Source: Nitrososphaerota archaeon
GTDB lineage: Archaea > Thermoproteota > Nitrososphaeria > Nitrososphaerales > JAHFOH01
Length of the DNA: 14,770 nucleotides
Assembly: GCA_023266955.1 (NCBI GenBank)
Contig: JAHFOH010000017.1
Coordinates: 1 to 14,770, forward strand
Direction: 5' to 3'
The position numbers and the translations under genes were made by a program. Positions 1-6,078 of the stretch are shown in pieces; the stretch's first letter is position 1, and each line of letters begins with the position of its first letter. Under the pieces are notes generated by a model that made no database searches, was not told the origin of the DNA, and saw only the letters and a program-made list of their open reading frames with translations.

Positions 1-128
1 GAAATATCGGGGGAAGTTAAGATGCCAGGGGCGTCCGATGGTTGCTTCGGATTGAACCAGTAATCTCAGCCGACATCCCTCACTAGTGTCAAGCCTAGAC
101 CGAGATCATGAACTGGTAGGGGCTTCCC

Positions 129-136
129 TTAAATAT
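129..136 (+). promoter_or_regulatory. Probable TATA box of the hicBA pair
   Basis: An AT-rich octamer, TTAAATAT, lies in an otherwise mixed sequence upstream of hicB. Its centre is about 27 nt before the ATG at 160, the usual distance from an archaeal TATA box to the transcription start. This would suit a leaderless message starting at the second of three clustered ATGs (151, 160, 166). No Shine-Dalgarno-like sequence is seen before any of them. The call rests on position and composition only. Confidence 0.5.
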
Positions 137-150
137 GGTTCCGGATATTC

Positions 151-375
151 ATGTCATCCATGTCCATGAAGTTCAGCATCAAGTTGTACAAAGGCGAAAA
201 GTACTACATCGCCAGAGTCCCGGAACTGGGAATCACAACCCAGGGCGCAACAAAGGATGAAGCCAGACGCAATCTAAGAGAAGCTATTCAAACGCATCTG
301 GAAGCCATGGCTGACTACGCTATGGAGCATGGGAAGGTAGCCATAGAGAAAGGACAGTTGGTTACTGCAGAGTGA
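151..375 (+). CDS. hicB: HicB-family antitoxin, minimal form
   Basis: This 74-residue protein has the fold signature of the HicB N-terminal domain. It opens with a strand (MKFSIKLYKGEKYYIARVPE), continues with LGITTQGATKDEARRNLREAI, and ends in a helix. This is the partially degraded RNase-H-like domain that binds and masks HicA. Many HicB proteins carry an extra C-terminal DNA-binding domain (HTH or ribbon-helix-helix); none is present here, so autoregulation by this protein alone is not evident. It is followed directly by hicA, antitoxin first, which is the reverse of the order in E. coli hicAB. The longest start is taken, but ATGs at 160 and 166 also fit, and the TATA spacing favours 160. 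The family call is solid; toxin neutralisation is inferred from the family and neighbour. Confidence 0.85.
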   Translation: MSSMSMKFSIKLYKGEKYYIARVPELGITTQGATKDEARRNLREAIQTHLEAMADYAMEHGKVAIEKGQLVTAE

Positions 376-379
376 CAGG

Positions 380-598
380 TTGAGCAGGCTCCCAGCAATC
401 TCTGGAAAGGACCTAATCAAGATACTGACCAAGCGATTCGGATTCAGAGTTCTCAGGCAAAGAGGGAGCCACGTTACGCTGACCAATGACGTCTCGTTCA
501 TCACTGTCCCCCTACATGCCGAACTGGATCGAGGAACCTTGAGAGCAATACTCAACGACGCTAGAATCAGTCGGGAAGAATTCTCGAGATACACCTGA
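380..598 (+). CDS. hicA: HicA-family mRNA interferase toxin
   Basis: The protein has 72 residues and is a dsRBD-like HicA toxin, a family whose members cleave mRNA and stop growth. It shows the usual pattern: SGKDLIKIL near residues 8-16, FGFRVLRQRGSH around 20-31 with the conserved histidine H31 after GS, then TVPLHAELDRGTLRAILNDA and a C-terminal helix (REEFSRYT). H31 is the expected catalytic residue. The start codon is TTG, five bases after the hicB stop, so translation is probably coupled to hicB. In-frame ATG and GTG alternatives are absent near it. The length is normal for HicA and all expected motifs are intact, so the toxin is probably functional. Confidence 0.87.
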   Translation: MSRLPAISGKDLIKILTKRFGFRVLRQRGSHVTLTNDVSFITVPLHAELDRGTLRAILNDARISREEFSRYT

Positions 599-657
599 AT
601 TTCTCGTGTACTTGTTCCAGTCATAGCCCCGCCGAGCTAACAATCCTCTAGCCTGCT

Positions 658-681
658 TTCAGCACAATAAATTGTGCTGAA
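658..681. repeat. Strong inverted repeat (11-bp arms, 2-bp centre) after hicA
   Basis: The arm TTCAGCACAAT (658-668) and its exact complement ATTGTGCTGAA (671-681) flank a two-base centre, AA. It lies 60 bp downstream of hicA. As DNA, this symmetry suits binding by a dimeric regulator. As RNA, it could form a hairpin, although the loop would have to open to four or more bases. There is no T-run after it on either strand, so a classic terminator is not supported. The rest of 599-863 holds no gene I can support. Confidence 0.6.
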
Positions 682-899
682 GTCCCGGCGACAGATTTGA
701 ACCTAGGTTATTTCTAGACTGTTCCACATGTCCAATGTTCGATCTAAGGAACCCTCAGGTCGACATTGGAGTCTTTATACTGCGCTGAGAGAGTAATTAA
801 CGAGATGTCAACGTCAGCAACCCAAGCTAATTCTGAGAAACTGGGCCCAGTATCAAATGTTAGCGGGCCCGGTGGGATTTGAACCCACGATCTCTGGCT

Positions 900-914
900 T
901 TCCCCAATACGCCA
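900..914 (-). other. tRNA intron 2, canonical position 37/38, 15 nt
   Basis: The intron reads TGGCGTATTGGGGAA on the minus strand. Mature bases C32-T33-C34-C35 pair with GGGG near its 3' end (one U-G wobble), and the 3-nt bulges are G36-A37^T and A-A^A38. This is the standard BHB geometry for archaeal anticodon-loop introns. A one-base shift of the boundary would give the same mature tRNA, but BHB symmetry favours 37/38. The outer helix is the anticodon stem, which is complete only after intron 1 is removed. Confidence 0.9.
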
Positions 915-922
915 TCGGAGGC

Positions 923-938
923 TTGCGCGAATGGTTCT
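923..938 (-). other. tRNA intron 1, position 29/30, 16 nt
   Basis: The intron reads AGAACCATTCGCGCAA on the minus strand. GCGC at mature positions 24-27 pairs with GCGC in the intron, giving a 4-bp central helix. The two 3-nt bulges are T28-G29^A and A-A^G30, with cleavage after the second base of each, as in a BHB motif. Inside, GAA and TTC can close a small hairpin around CCA. The outer helix is weak (G23-C31 only). For the mature sequence given, the boundaries are unique. Confidence 0.88.
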
Positions 939-994
939 CAGCGCCGTAATCCGGGCTTGGCCACGGGCCCACGATCCAGATATGCTGGGGGCTG

Positions 995-1000
995 AATAAA
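995..1000 (-). promoter_or_regulatory. Probable TATA element of the tRNA-Arg gene
   Basis: The minus strand reads TTTATT here, centred about 27 nt upstream of the first tRNA base at 970. That is the expected spacing for an archaeal TATA box. It is packed into the 34-bp gap to lplA, which starts on the other strand at 1005, so the two genes share a very small divergent control region. Confidence 0.5.
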
Positions 1001-1004
1001 GTTG

Positions 1005-1772
1005 ATGGGTGATAAAGTATGCAGGGTAATCCACCATAATGTAACTGATCCATACCTGAACCTTGCCTTCGAAGAGGGTATACTTGATGCAATGCGTGTT
1101 GATGAAAAAATTCCTCCCACGATAAGACTATGGAGAAATGCGAGGTCGGTGATTATTGGAAGGTTTCAGAGTGTCGGTGACGAGGTGGACATCGATGCCT
1201 GTGAAGAATTCTCAGTTCGAATTGCGAGGAGATGCAGTGGTGGGGGAGCGGTCTACAATGACTTGGGGAATCTCAACTGGTCTCTATACCTAAGACCTGA
1301 GATGCATGCCGGTTCTGTGGAGGTCAAATCACTTTTCCAACTTGTCGCGAGCAGCCTGGCTTCGAATTTAGCGGCGCTGGGTGTTCCCGCGTCGTCCGCC
1401 TCAAACTCAGTTTACATTAACGGAGGCAAAGTGTCCGGCTTGGCGATGTACATGAAAGGAGGATACAGGACTCTTCACGGAACATTATTAGTAAGAAGTG
1501 ACTTGACCATCCTGAACAAGGTGCTAAAAGCCTCCAACAATCAGAATTCCCGTTACACACGCAGCATCCGTGTCCCCACAATCAACTTGTCATCAGCACT
1601 CGCCGAAGATATTAGCCTCGATGCAAGTGCTGAAATATTGAAGAAAGCAATTCTAGAAGCCATTGGAGCTAGGGCGGAAGTTGGCAACCTTACTAAATTG
1701 GAGGAAGAGTTAGCAACGGAGAAGCTAGAGGTAAAACATTCACAACCAAATTGGATCTTCTCAATCCCATAA
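1005..1772 (+). CDS. lplA: Lipoate-protein ligase A (catalytic domain)
   Basis: LplA activates lipoate with ATP and transfers it to the target lysine of lipoyl domains. The family hallmark RRCSGGGAVYNDLGNLN lies around residues 74-90, and the conserved substrate-binding lysine is in INGGKVSGLA near residue 142. Other family segments are PYLNLAFEEGIL at the N-terminus and YRTLHGTLLV in the middle. At about 255 residues it matches archaeal LplA proteins that consist of the large catalytic domain. The C-terminal accessory domain of E. coli LplA (about 337 residues) is missing; in Thermoplasma that part is a separate protein, LplB, which is not found in this window. A TTG three bases upstream of the chosen ATG also fits. 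The likely client is the E2 protein coded at 3927-5081. It may be co-transcribed with the dehydrogenase 51 bp downstream. Confidence 0.92.
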   Translation: MGDKVCRVIHHNVTDPYLNLAFEEGILDAMRVDEKIPPTIRLWRNARSVIIGRFQSVGDEVDIDACEEFSVRIARRCSGGGAVYNDLGNLNWSLYLRPEMHAGSVEVKSLFQLVASSLASNLAALGVPASSASNSVYINGGKVSGLAMYMKGGYRTLHGTLLVRSDLTILNKVLKASNNQNSRYTRSIRVPTINLSSALAEDISLDASAEILKKAILEAIGARAEVGNLTKLEEELATEKLEVKHSQPNWIFSIP

Positions 1773-1823
1773 GTAAATCAATACAGCCTAAGCTACTTCC
1801 AATGCTTTCGGATTAGGTTAATC

Positions 1824-2858
1824 ATGAAGGCCGCGCTCCTCAACGCCCCTGGAAGAATCTCGGTCCAAGATATAGAATTGCCTGAGGTAGGTCCAAACGA
1901 AATTCTTGTCCAAAATAGGGTAGCCCTAACGTGTGGAACTGACGTCAAACTCTACAAACGTGGACATCCTCTTGCAAAGCTTCCTTTGGTTATCGGCCAT
2001 GAGTTCGCAGGAGTAGTCTCTAAACTTGGGAAGGGGGTCAACACCTTCAAAGAAGGGGATAGGGTTGTTGCGGTAAACTCTGCACCATGCAATGAATGCT
2101 ACTTCTGCCTTCGTGGACAGCAAAATCTCTGCGAGAATCTGGGCAAGGTAATTGGCTTCAGTGTTCCAGGAGCCTATGCGGAGTTTGTTTCTATACCTGA
2201 TAGGATTGTAGAGAAGAATACTCTCAGGATTCCGGAGAATGTCTCATTTGAAGAAGCAGCAATTCTGGAACCGCTGGCCTGCGCAGTGCATGGGTCAGAG
2301 CTTTCAGCTATTCAACCCGGGGAATCTGTTGCAATTATTGGCTCAGGTCCTATCGGCCTTATGCATCTTCAGTTGGCGAAAAATGCTGGGGCATCACCCA
2401 TCATGATTTCAAACCGCACCGCCGATAGACTTCAATTTGCAAAACATCTTGGAGCTGACCTCATGATCATCTCTTCACAGGAGGATCAGGTGCAGAGAGT
2501 TTTAGAATTCACCGAGGGTAGAGGAGCTGATGTTGTGATTGAAGCTGTGGGATCTAACGATACTTGGGAGAAGGCCCTACAGATGGCTCGGAAGGGGGGA
2601 AGGGTTCTAATGTTTGGCGGATGTGCACCAGGTACGAGCGTTCCGCTGGATACCTACAGAATGCATTACGAAGAGTTAACGGTGAAGGGAGCGTTTCACC
2701 ATACTCCAGCATCAGTCAGGAAAGCGATGGATCTAATAACTTCCAGAGCAATAAATGCAAAGGCCATCATAACTCATAAGATGAAACTTGAGCAGGTAAC
2801 AGAGGCACTTGAACTTATGGCTGGGGGTAAAGCGCTGAAAGTTTCTCTTTCACCCTGA
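1824..2858 (+). CDS. Zinc-dependent medium-chain dehydrogenase (sorbitol/threonine/butanediol dehydrogenase-like)
   Basis: This 344-residue protein is a complete medium-chain dehydrogenase/reductase that should oxidise a secondary alcohol or polyol, or reduce the matching ketone, using NAD(P). Catalytic zinc ligands are C37 (CGTD), H59-E60 (GHE) and E149 (LEP). The structural zinc site is C89, C92, C95 and C103. The Rossmann fold has GSGPIG at 173-178. The second strand ends in S-N-R-T (N197-R198) rather than an aspartate, which may favour NADP; this is an inference. It follows lplA by 51 bp and ends 27 bp from the end of a convergent dehydrogenase gene of the same family. The start is ATG with MKAALL, typical for the family; no good Shine-Dalgarno sequence is seen. 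The exact substrate cannot be read from the sequence. Confidence 0.88.
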   Translation: MKAALLNAPGRISVQDIELPEVGPNEILVQNRVALTCGTDVKLYKRGHPLAKLPLVIGHEFAGVVSKLGKGVNTFKEGDRVVAVNSAPCNECYFCLRGQQNLCENLGKVIGFSVPGAYAEFVSIPDRIVEKNTLRIPENVSFEEAAILEPLACAVHGSELSAIQPGESVAIIGSGPIGLMHLQLAKNAGASPIMISNRTADRLQFAKHLGADLMIISSQEDQVQRVLEFTEGRGADVVIEAVGSNDTWEKALQMARKGGRVLMFGGCAPGTSVPLDTYRMHYEELTVKGAFHHTPASVRKAMDLITSRAINAKAIITHKMKLEQVTEALELMAGGKALKVSLSP

Positions 2859-2885
2859 GGCAGCTTAACAACAAAATCCCTCGGA

Positions 2886-3914
2886 TTACTTGTTTGTCAC
2901 CACTACCTTGAGCGCTTCTGCACTTCGTGCAGCTAAACGCATCGCTTCAGCAAATCTACCTAACTCAAATCTGTGAGTAACTAGGGAAGCCAGGTCTATT
3001 CTCCTTCCAGAAACCAGTTCCACGGCTGCATTCATCTCGAGTTCGCTAGTCGAGTAGCTGGGAATTACCTTGATCTCTCGAATGAAAACGATGCTTGCAT
3101 CGAGGGTCAGTGAAGACCCCTTAGGTGGAGCCCCGAATATTACAACTCTACCACCTTTTCTCACCGTATAGAGAGCCTGACGAAGAGCAGTAACAGAACT
3201 GGTCGACACTATAGTAACGTCGGTACCTCGACCCTCCGTCTCCTCCTGCACTCTTTCAACGAAATCACTCCCCGAAGCGTTGAGAATTTGATCCGCCCCG
3301 AACCTCCGAGCCCAATCCAGCCTTTCGGGAATGATATCGGCAGCAAGTATGCGTCCACACCCCATCTCCTTCAGCAGCTGAATCTGAGTGACTCCTGTTG
3401 GCCCACAGCCGATGACCATAGCAGTATCACCAGGAACTAACTCAGACTTCGTAATGGCCTTCAGGCAGCACCCGGTAGGTTCGAGTAGGGCACCCTCTTC
3501 ATATGAGAGATTTCGAGGTATTAGTATGACGCCGCCTCCGCTAACAATGGCTTCAGGAACTCGAAAGTACTCCGCAAAACCACAAGGATCTATGTTGACT
3601 TTGGAGAAGTCGTTACACATGGTGAAATCTCCGTGCCTACAGTAATGGCATCGGTGGCATGGAACATGGTGATGAACAGCTACCCTTTGTCCTATATCGA
3701 AGTCCTTGACTCCTTTTCCTAATTTGGCGATGTCGCCAGCGACTTCATGACCGAGAACTACCCCAGTCACCGACTCACCCTTCATCTTCTCTATGTCGGT
3801 GCCACAAATGCCTGAAGCTCGCATCTTGACAAGTATCTCTCCATCCTTTACTTCAGGAGTGTTGACTTCTCTAAGTTGGACGCGATTCTTCCCGGCGACA
3901 AAAGCGGCCTTCAA
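2886..3914 (-). CDS. Zinc-dependent medium-chain dehydrogenase, fourth gene of the dehydrogenase-complex operon
   Basis: This 342-residue dehydrogenase has catalytic zinc ligands C37, H56-E57 and E145, and structural zinc cysteines C86, C89, C92 and C100. Its Rossmann motif is GCGPTG at 169-174. Aspartate 193 ends the second strand (AADIIPERL), which points to NAD(H). The likely substrates are secondary alcohols or diols, as in butanediol, sorbitol or threonine dehydrogenases. It begins with TTG 12 bp after the E2 stop, with an AGGTAGGA element just upstream, so it is almost surely the last gene of the E1-alpha/E1-beta/E2 operon. That position recalls bacterial operons where a 2,3-butanediol dehydrogenase feeds acetoin to an acetoin dehydrogenase complex. 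The link is by context, and other roles remain open. Confidence 0.88.
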   Translation of the reverse strand: MKAAFVAGKNRVQLREVNTPEVKDGEILVKMRASGICGTDIEKMKGESVTGVVLGHEVAGDIAKLGKGVKDFDIGQRVAVHHHVPCHRCHYCRHGDFTMCNDFSKVNIDPCGFAEYFRVPEAIVSGGGVILIPRNLSYEEGALLEPTGCCLKAITKSELVPGDTAMVIGCGPTGVTQIQLLKEMGCGRILAADIIPERLDWARRFGADQILNASGSDFVERVQEETEGRGTDVTIVSTSSVTALRQALYTVRKGGRVVIFGAPPKGSSLTLDASIVFIREIKVIPSYSTSELEMNAAVELVSGRRIDLASLVTHRFELGRFAEAMRLAARSAEALKVVVTNK

Positions 3915-3926
3915 TGCAAATCCTAC

Positions 3927-5081
3927 CTAGGCAGTCGGCCAATCTTCGAGAATTCGCTTGATCCTGCTGAGGAAAGTTGCCGCGGGGGCGCCATCTATAA
4001 CTCTGTGATCGAAAACTAGGGACAGATTTGAGACGGATTTGATTTTCATTTCGTCGTCAACAACGAGGGGTTTCTTCACGATTCTTCCAACTCCAAGAAT
4101 CGCTGTGTTTGGAGGATTAATGATGGGCGCGAAAGAGTCAACGCCATAGGGTCCTAGGTTAGAAATCGTGAAGGTCGACCCTGTGAGCTCAGAGACCCCC
4201 AACTTTTTCTCCGAAGCAAGGCGGTCTAGGCTCTCAATAAGTGATGAAATTTCATCCAGATTTTTTTTGTCAGCGTCAGGAATCACGGGCGCGACGAGAC
4301 CGTCCTGTGTATGAACTGCAATGGCAATGTTGACATCGTCGTAGACTCTTATCTCGGAGTTGATTAGTGAAGAATTTAGCTCAGGAAATTCCCTCAAAGC
4401 CTCCGCCACAGCCTTAATGATGAACGCCGTCAGGGAGAGGTTCTTCCCCGTTGCCCCTCTAACGCGGAGCACATTATCCATCACGACCTCTGTCGAAACA
4501 ACAACTTGCACCGCTTGCCGAGCTGAATACGAAAGACGTTCAGCAATCGATTTTCTTAGACCCGCAAGCTGTTTCACACTCTGAATCCGAGGCTGTCGAA
4601 CTCCTGGGGCGACTACCTCTTGCCGTGCTGGAATCTTCTCTAATACTCGCTCCACGTCCTCTCTTGTAATTCGGCCTTCAGGACCCGTGCCAATTAATTT
4701 TGTGAAATCCAGGCTGTGTTCCTCCGCCAGTCTTCTCGCTGCAGGTGATGCTCTAACCCACCCTTCATGAGTAATTTGAGGAACCACCTCTGAAGTTGGA
4801 ACTTTCCGTACTTCCGGTGTTTCGCCCACCCCTATGATTTGCTCTCCCGACTCGCCTATTACTGCGATCGTTGACGCCACTTGTGAAGTGGCGCCCTCAG
4901 GGGTGGCGATCCTCAGCAGCACGCCTGAATCCGGCGCCTGTATGTCGAATGTTGTCTTTTCCCCTTCAGCGAGGGCTATTGTCTCGCCTTTGACTACGGG
5001 ATCGCCTTCCTTCTTCAGCCATTTCTTTATGATGCCCTCTTGCATGACTGGATCCACGCGTGGCATCACGACGTTTTGCAA
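3927..5081 (-). CDS. 2-oxoacid/acetoin dehydrogenase complex E2 (dihydrolipoyl acyltransferase)
   Basis: E2 is the core of the complex: it takes the acyl group from E1 on its lipoyl arm and passes it to CoA. The 384 residues hold one lipoyl domain (about 1-78; the modified lysine should be K42 in EGEKTTF), an E1/E3-binding peripheral domain (about 108-147, VRASPAARRLA...GRITREDVERVL) and the acyltransferase domain (about 165-384) with H359 and D363 in DHRVIDG. The linkers are rich in P, V and E. The lipoyl lysine context is GEKT rather than the common TDKA. Translation starts at TTG, 8 bp after the E1-beta stop, behind an AAGGA-like element; GTG (V5) and ATG (M6) just downstream are possible starts. 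All catalytic parts are intact. Confidence 0.93.
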   Translation of the reverse strand: MQNVVMPRVDPVMQEGIIKKWLKKEGDPVVKGETIALAEGEKTTFDIQAPDSGVLLRIATPEGATSQVASTIAVIGESGEQIIGVGETPEVRKVPTSEVVPQITHEGWVRASPAARRLAEEHSLDFTKLIGTGPEGRITREDVERVLEKIPARQEVVAPGVRQPRIQSVKQLAGLRKSIAERLSYSARQAVQVVVSTEVVMDNVLRVRGATGKNLSLTAFIIKAVAEALREFPELNSSLINSEIRVYDDVNIAIAVHTQDGLVAPVIPDADKKNLDEISSLIESLDRLASEKKLGVSELTGSTFTISNLGPYGVDSFAPIINPPNTAILGVGRIVKKPLVVDDEMKIKSVSNLSLVFDHRVIDGAPAATFLSRIKRILEDWPTA

Positions 5082-5089
5082 ACCAATCC

Positions 5090-6064
5090 TTAACCTAAGA
5101 GAGCCACGCAGGTATTCGCAATTTTGTCACTGTTCGGCATGTAAGCCTGTTCTAGGGTTGGTGAAAAGGGGACAGGGATGGGTGGACAAGCAACCCTCAC
5201 GATAGGTGCGTCAAGGTAGTCAAAAGCTTCTTCAACTACAGCGGCGGAAACCTCTGCACCTAATCCTCCAGTTTTCACATCATCAGCCGCAACGACGAGT
5301 CTACCGGTCTTCTTCACTGAATCAATAATTGTTTTCATGTCAAGCGGCTGGACTGTCCGGGGATCAACCACCTCAAGTGAGATTCCCTGCTGCTCAAGTA
5401 TCTCAGCAGCTTTGAGAGCTTCCAGAACTAATCTGGAAAAGGCAACCACGGTAATGTCCTTTCCAGGTCGCTTCACGTCGGCAACGCCTAGGGGAATGGA
5501 ATATTCTTCCTCAGGCACCTGACCTTTCGTTCTATATAATAACCCAGACTCTACGAATATTACCGGGTTCTCATCTCGTATCGAAGATTTGAGCAGTCCC
5601 TTCGCGTCGTACGGAGTGGAAGGTAGAACCACTTTCACGCCGGGGATTTGGAAGAACCAACTTGGAAAGAACTGGGAATGCTGTGAACCATGAACTCTTC
5701 CCAAACTGTATTGTGTCCGTAGGACCATCGGAACCTTTAGGGCTCCGCCACTCATGAACCTCATCTTCGCAGCTTGCGTCGCTATTTGATCTAAGGCGAT
5801 GGGAACAAAGTCCATATACATCAGCTCAGCTACAGGCTTGAGACCAGCTAAAGCTGCACCCGCACTAGCCCCCACAATAGCCATTTCAGAAATAGGTGTG
5901 TCTCGAACTCTTTCAGGACCAAACTCTTCGAGTAGGCCTCTCGTTACCTTGTAGGCTCCACCGAAGACACCGATCTCCTCTCCAATGAGAACCACTTTCG
6001 GATCTCTAAGCATCTCTTCTCTGAGGGCTTCCCTCAATGCATCAACGAATGTCAGTTCTCTCAT
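5090..6064 (-). CDS. 2-oxoacid/acetoin dehydrogenase complex E1 subunit beta
   Basis: This is the beta subunit of the thiamine-diphosphate enzyme that decarboxylates the substrate and reductively acylates the E2 lipoyl group. The 324 residues comprise a transketolase-like pyrimidine domain (about 4-180; GEEIGVFGGAYKVTRGL at 28-44, DTPISE with the conserved E60, HGSQHSQ around 125-131) and a C-terminal domain (about 195-318; RVACPPIPVPFSPTLEQ). PSTPYDAKGLLKSSIRD at 148-164 is of the pyruvate/acetoin dehydrogenase type, not the branched-chain type. Between QHSQ and the IPG turn it reads FFPSWFFQ, where family members usually have a SLEAWF-like segment. The ATG start has a clear GAGGTGG ribosome site overlapping the E1-alpha stop, 9 bp away. 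Confidence 0.93.
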   Translation of the reverse strand: MRELTFVDALREALREEMLRDPKVVLIGEEIGVFGGAYKVTRGLLEEFGPERVRDTPISEMAIVGASAGAALAGLKPVAELMYMDFVPIALDQIATQAAKMRFMSGGALKVPMVLRTQYSLGRVHGSQHSQFFPSWFFQIPGVKVVLPSTPYDAKGLLKSSIRDENPVIFVESGLLYRTKGQVPEEEYSIPLGVADVKRPGKDITVVAFSRLVLEALKAAEILEQQGISLEVVDPRTVQPLDMKTIIDSVKKTGRLVVAADDVKTGGLGAEVSAAVVEEAFDYLDAPIVRVACPPIPVPFSPTLEQAYMPNSDKIANTCVALLG

Positions 6065-6078
6065 GATTCCACCTCATG
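6063..6078 (-). promoter_or_regulatory. Ribosome binding site of E1 beta overlapping the E1 alpha stop
   Basis: On the minus strand, TGAGGTGG begins with the E1-alpha stop codon and complements the anti-Shine-Dalgarno end of archaeal 16S rRNA. It sits five bases before the E1-beta ATG. This supports both the chosen start and coupled translation of the two subunits. Confidence 0.75.

Larger units (their letters stand above)
864..970 (-). tRNA. tRNA-Arg(CCG) interrupted by two introns
   Basis: Read on the minus strand, GGGCCCG pairs with CGGGCCC to make the acceptor stem, with discriminator G73 and no encoded CCA. The D arm has A14, G15, G18 and G19 and a GCC/GGC stem. The T arm is GTGGG-TTCAAAT-CCCAC. 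The 107 nt between the acceptor ends are too many for a single intact tRNA. Removing 923-938 (16 nt) and 900-914 (15 nt) leaves 76 nt with a perfect anticodon arm: stem CTGGC/GCCAG and loop C-T-CCG-A-A (anticodon at 916-918). The product decodes the arginine codon CGG. Introns sit at 29/30 (non-canonical) and 37/38 (canonical). A type II serine tRNA was considered because of the D arm and G73, but no serine anticodon loop or variable stem can be formed. Confidence 0.93.

Noticed and set aside
1..63. Open frame from the left edge to a stop at 61-63, possibly the end of a gene
   Set aside because: Only 20 codons are visible and no family can be recognised, so it cannot be told from chance.
274..624. 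Open frame of 116 codons opposite hicB-hicA
   Set aside because: It is the antisense shadow of two recognisable genes and has a low-complexity, family-less translation.
841..850. Palindrome CTGGGCCCAG just after the tRNA 3' end
   Set aside because: A 10-bp GC-rich palindrome is short, has no T-run and is not clearly a terminator or attachment site.
864..970. Reading the tRNA as a type II tRNA-Ser because of its D arm and discriminator G
   Set aside because: No serine anticodon follows a T33 in a foldable loop, and no variable-arm stem can be built; the two-intron tRNA-Arg model explains every base.
744..1120. Three overlapping minus-strand open frames across the tRNA region
   Set aside because: They run through the tRNA gene and the start of lplA in other frames and show no protein family features.
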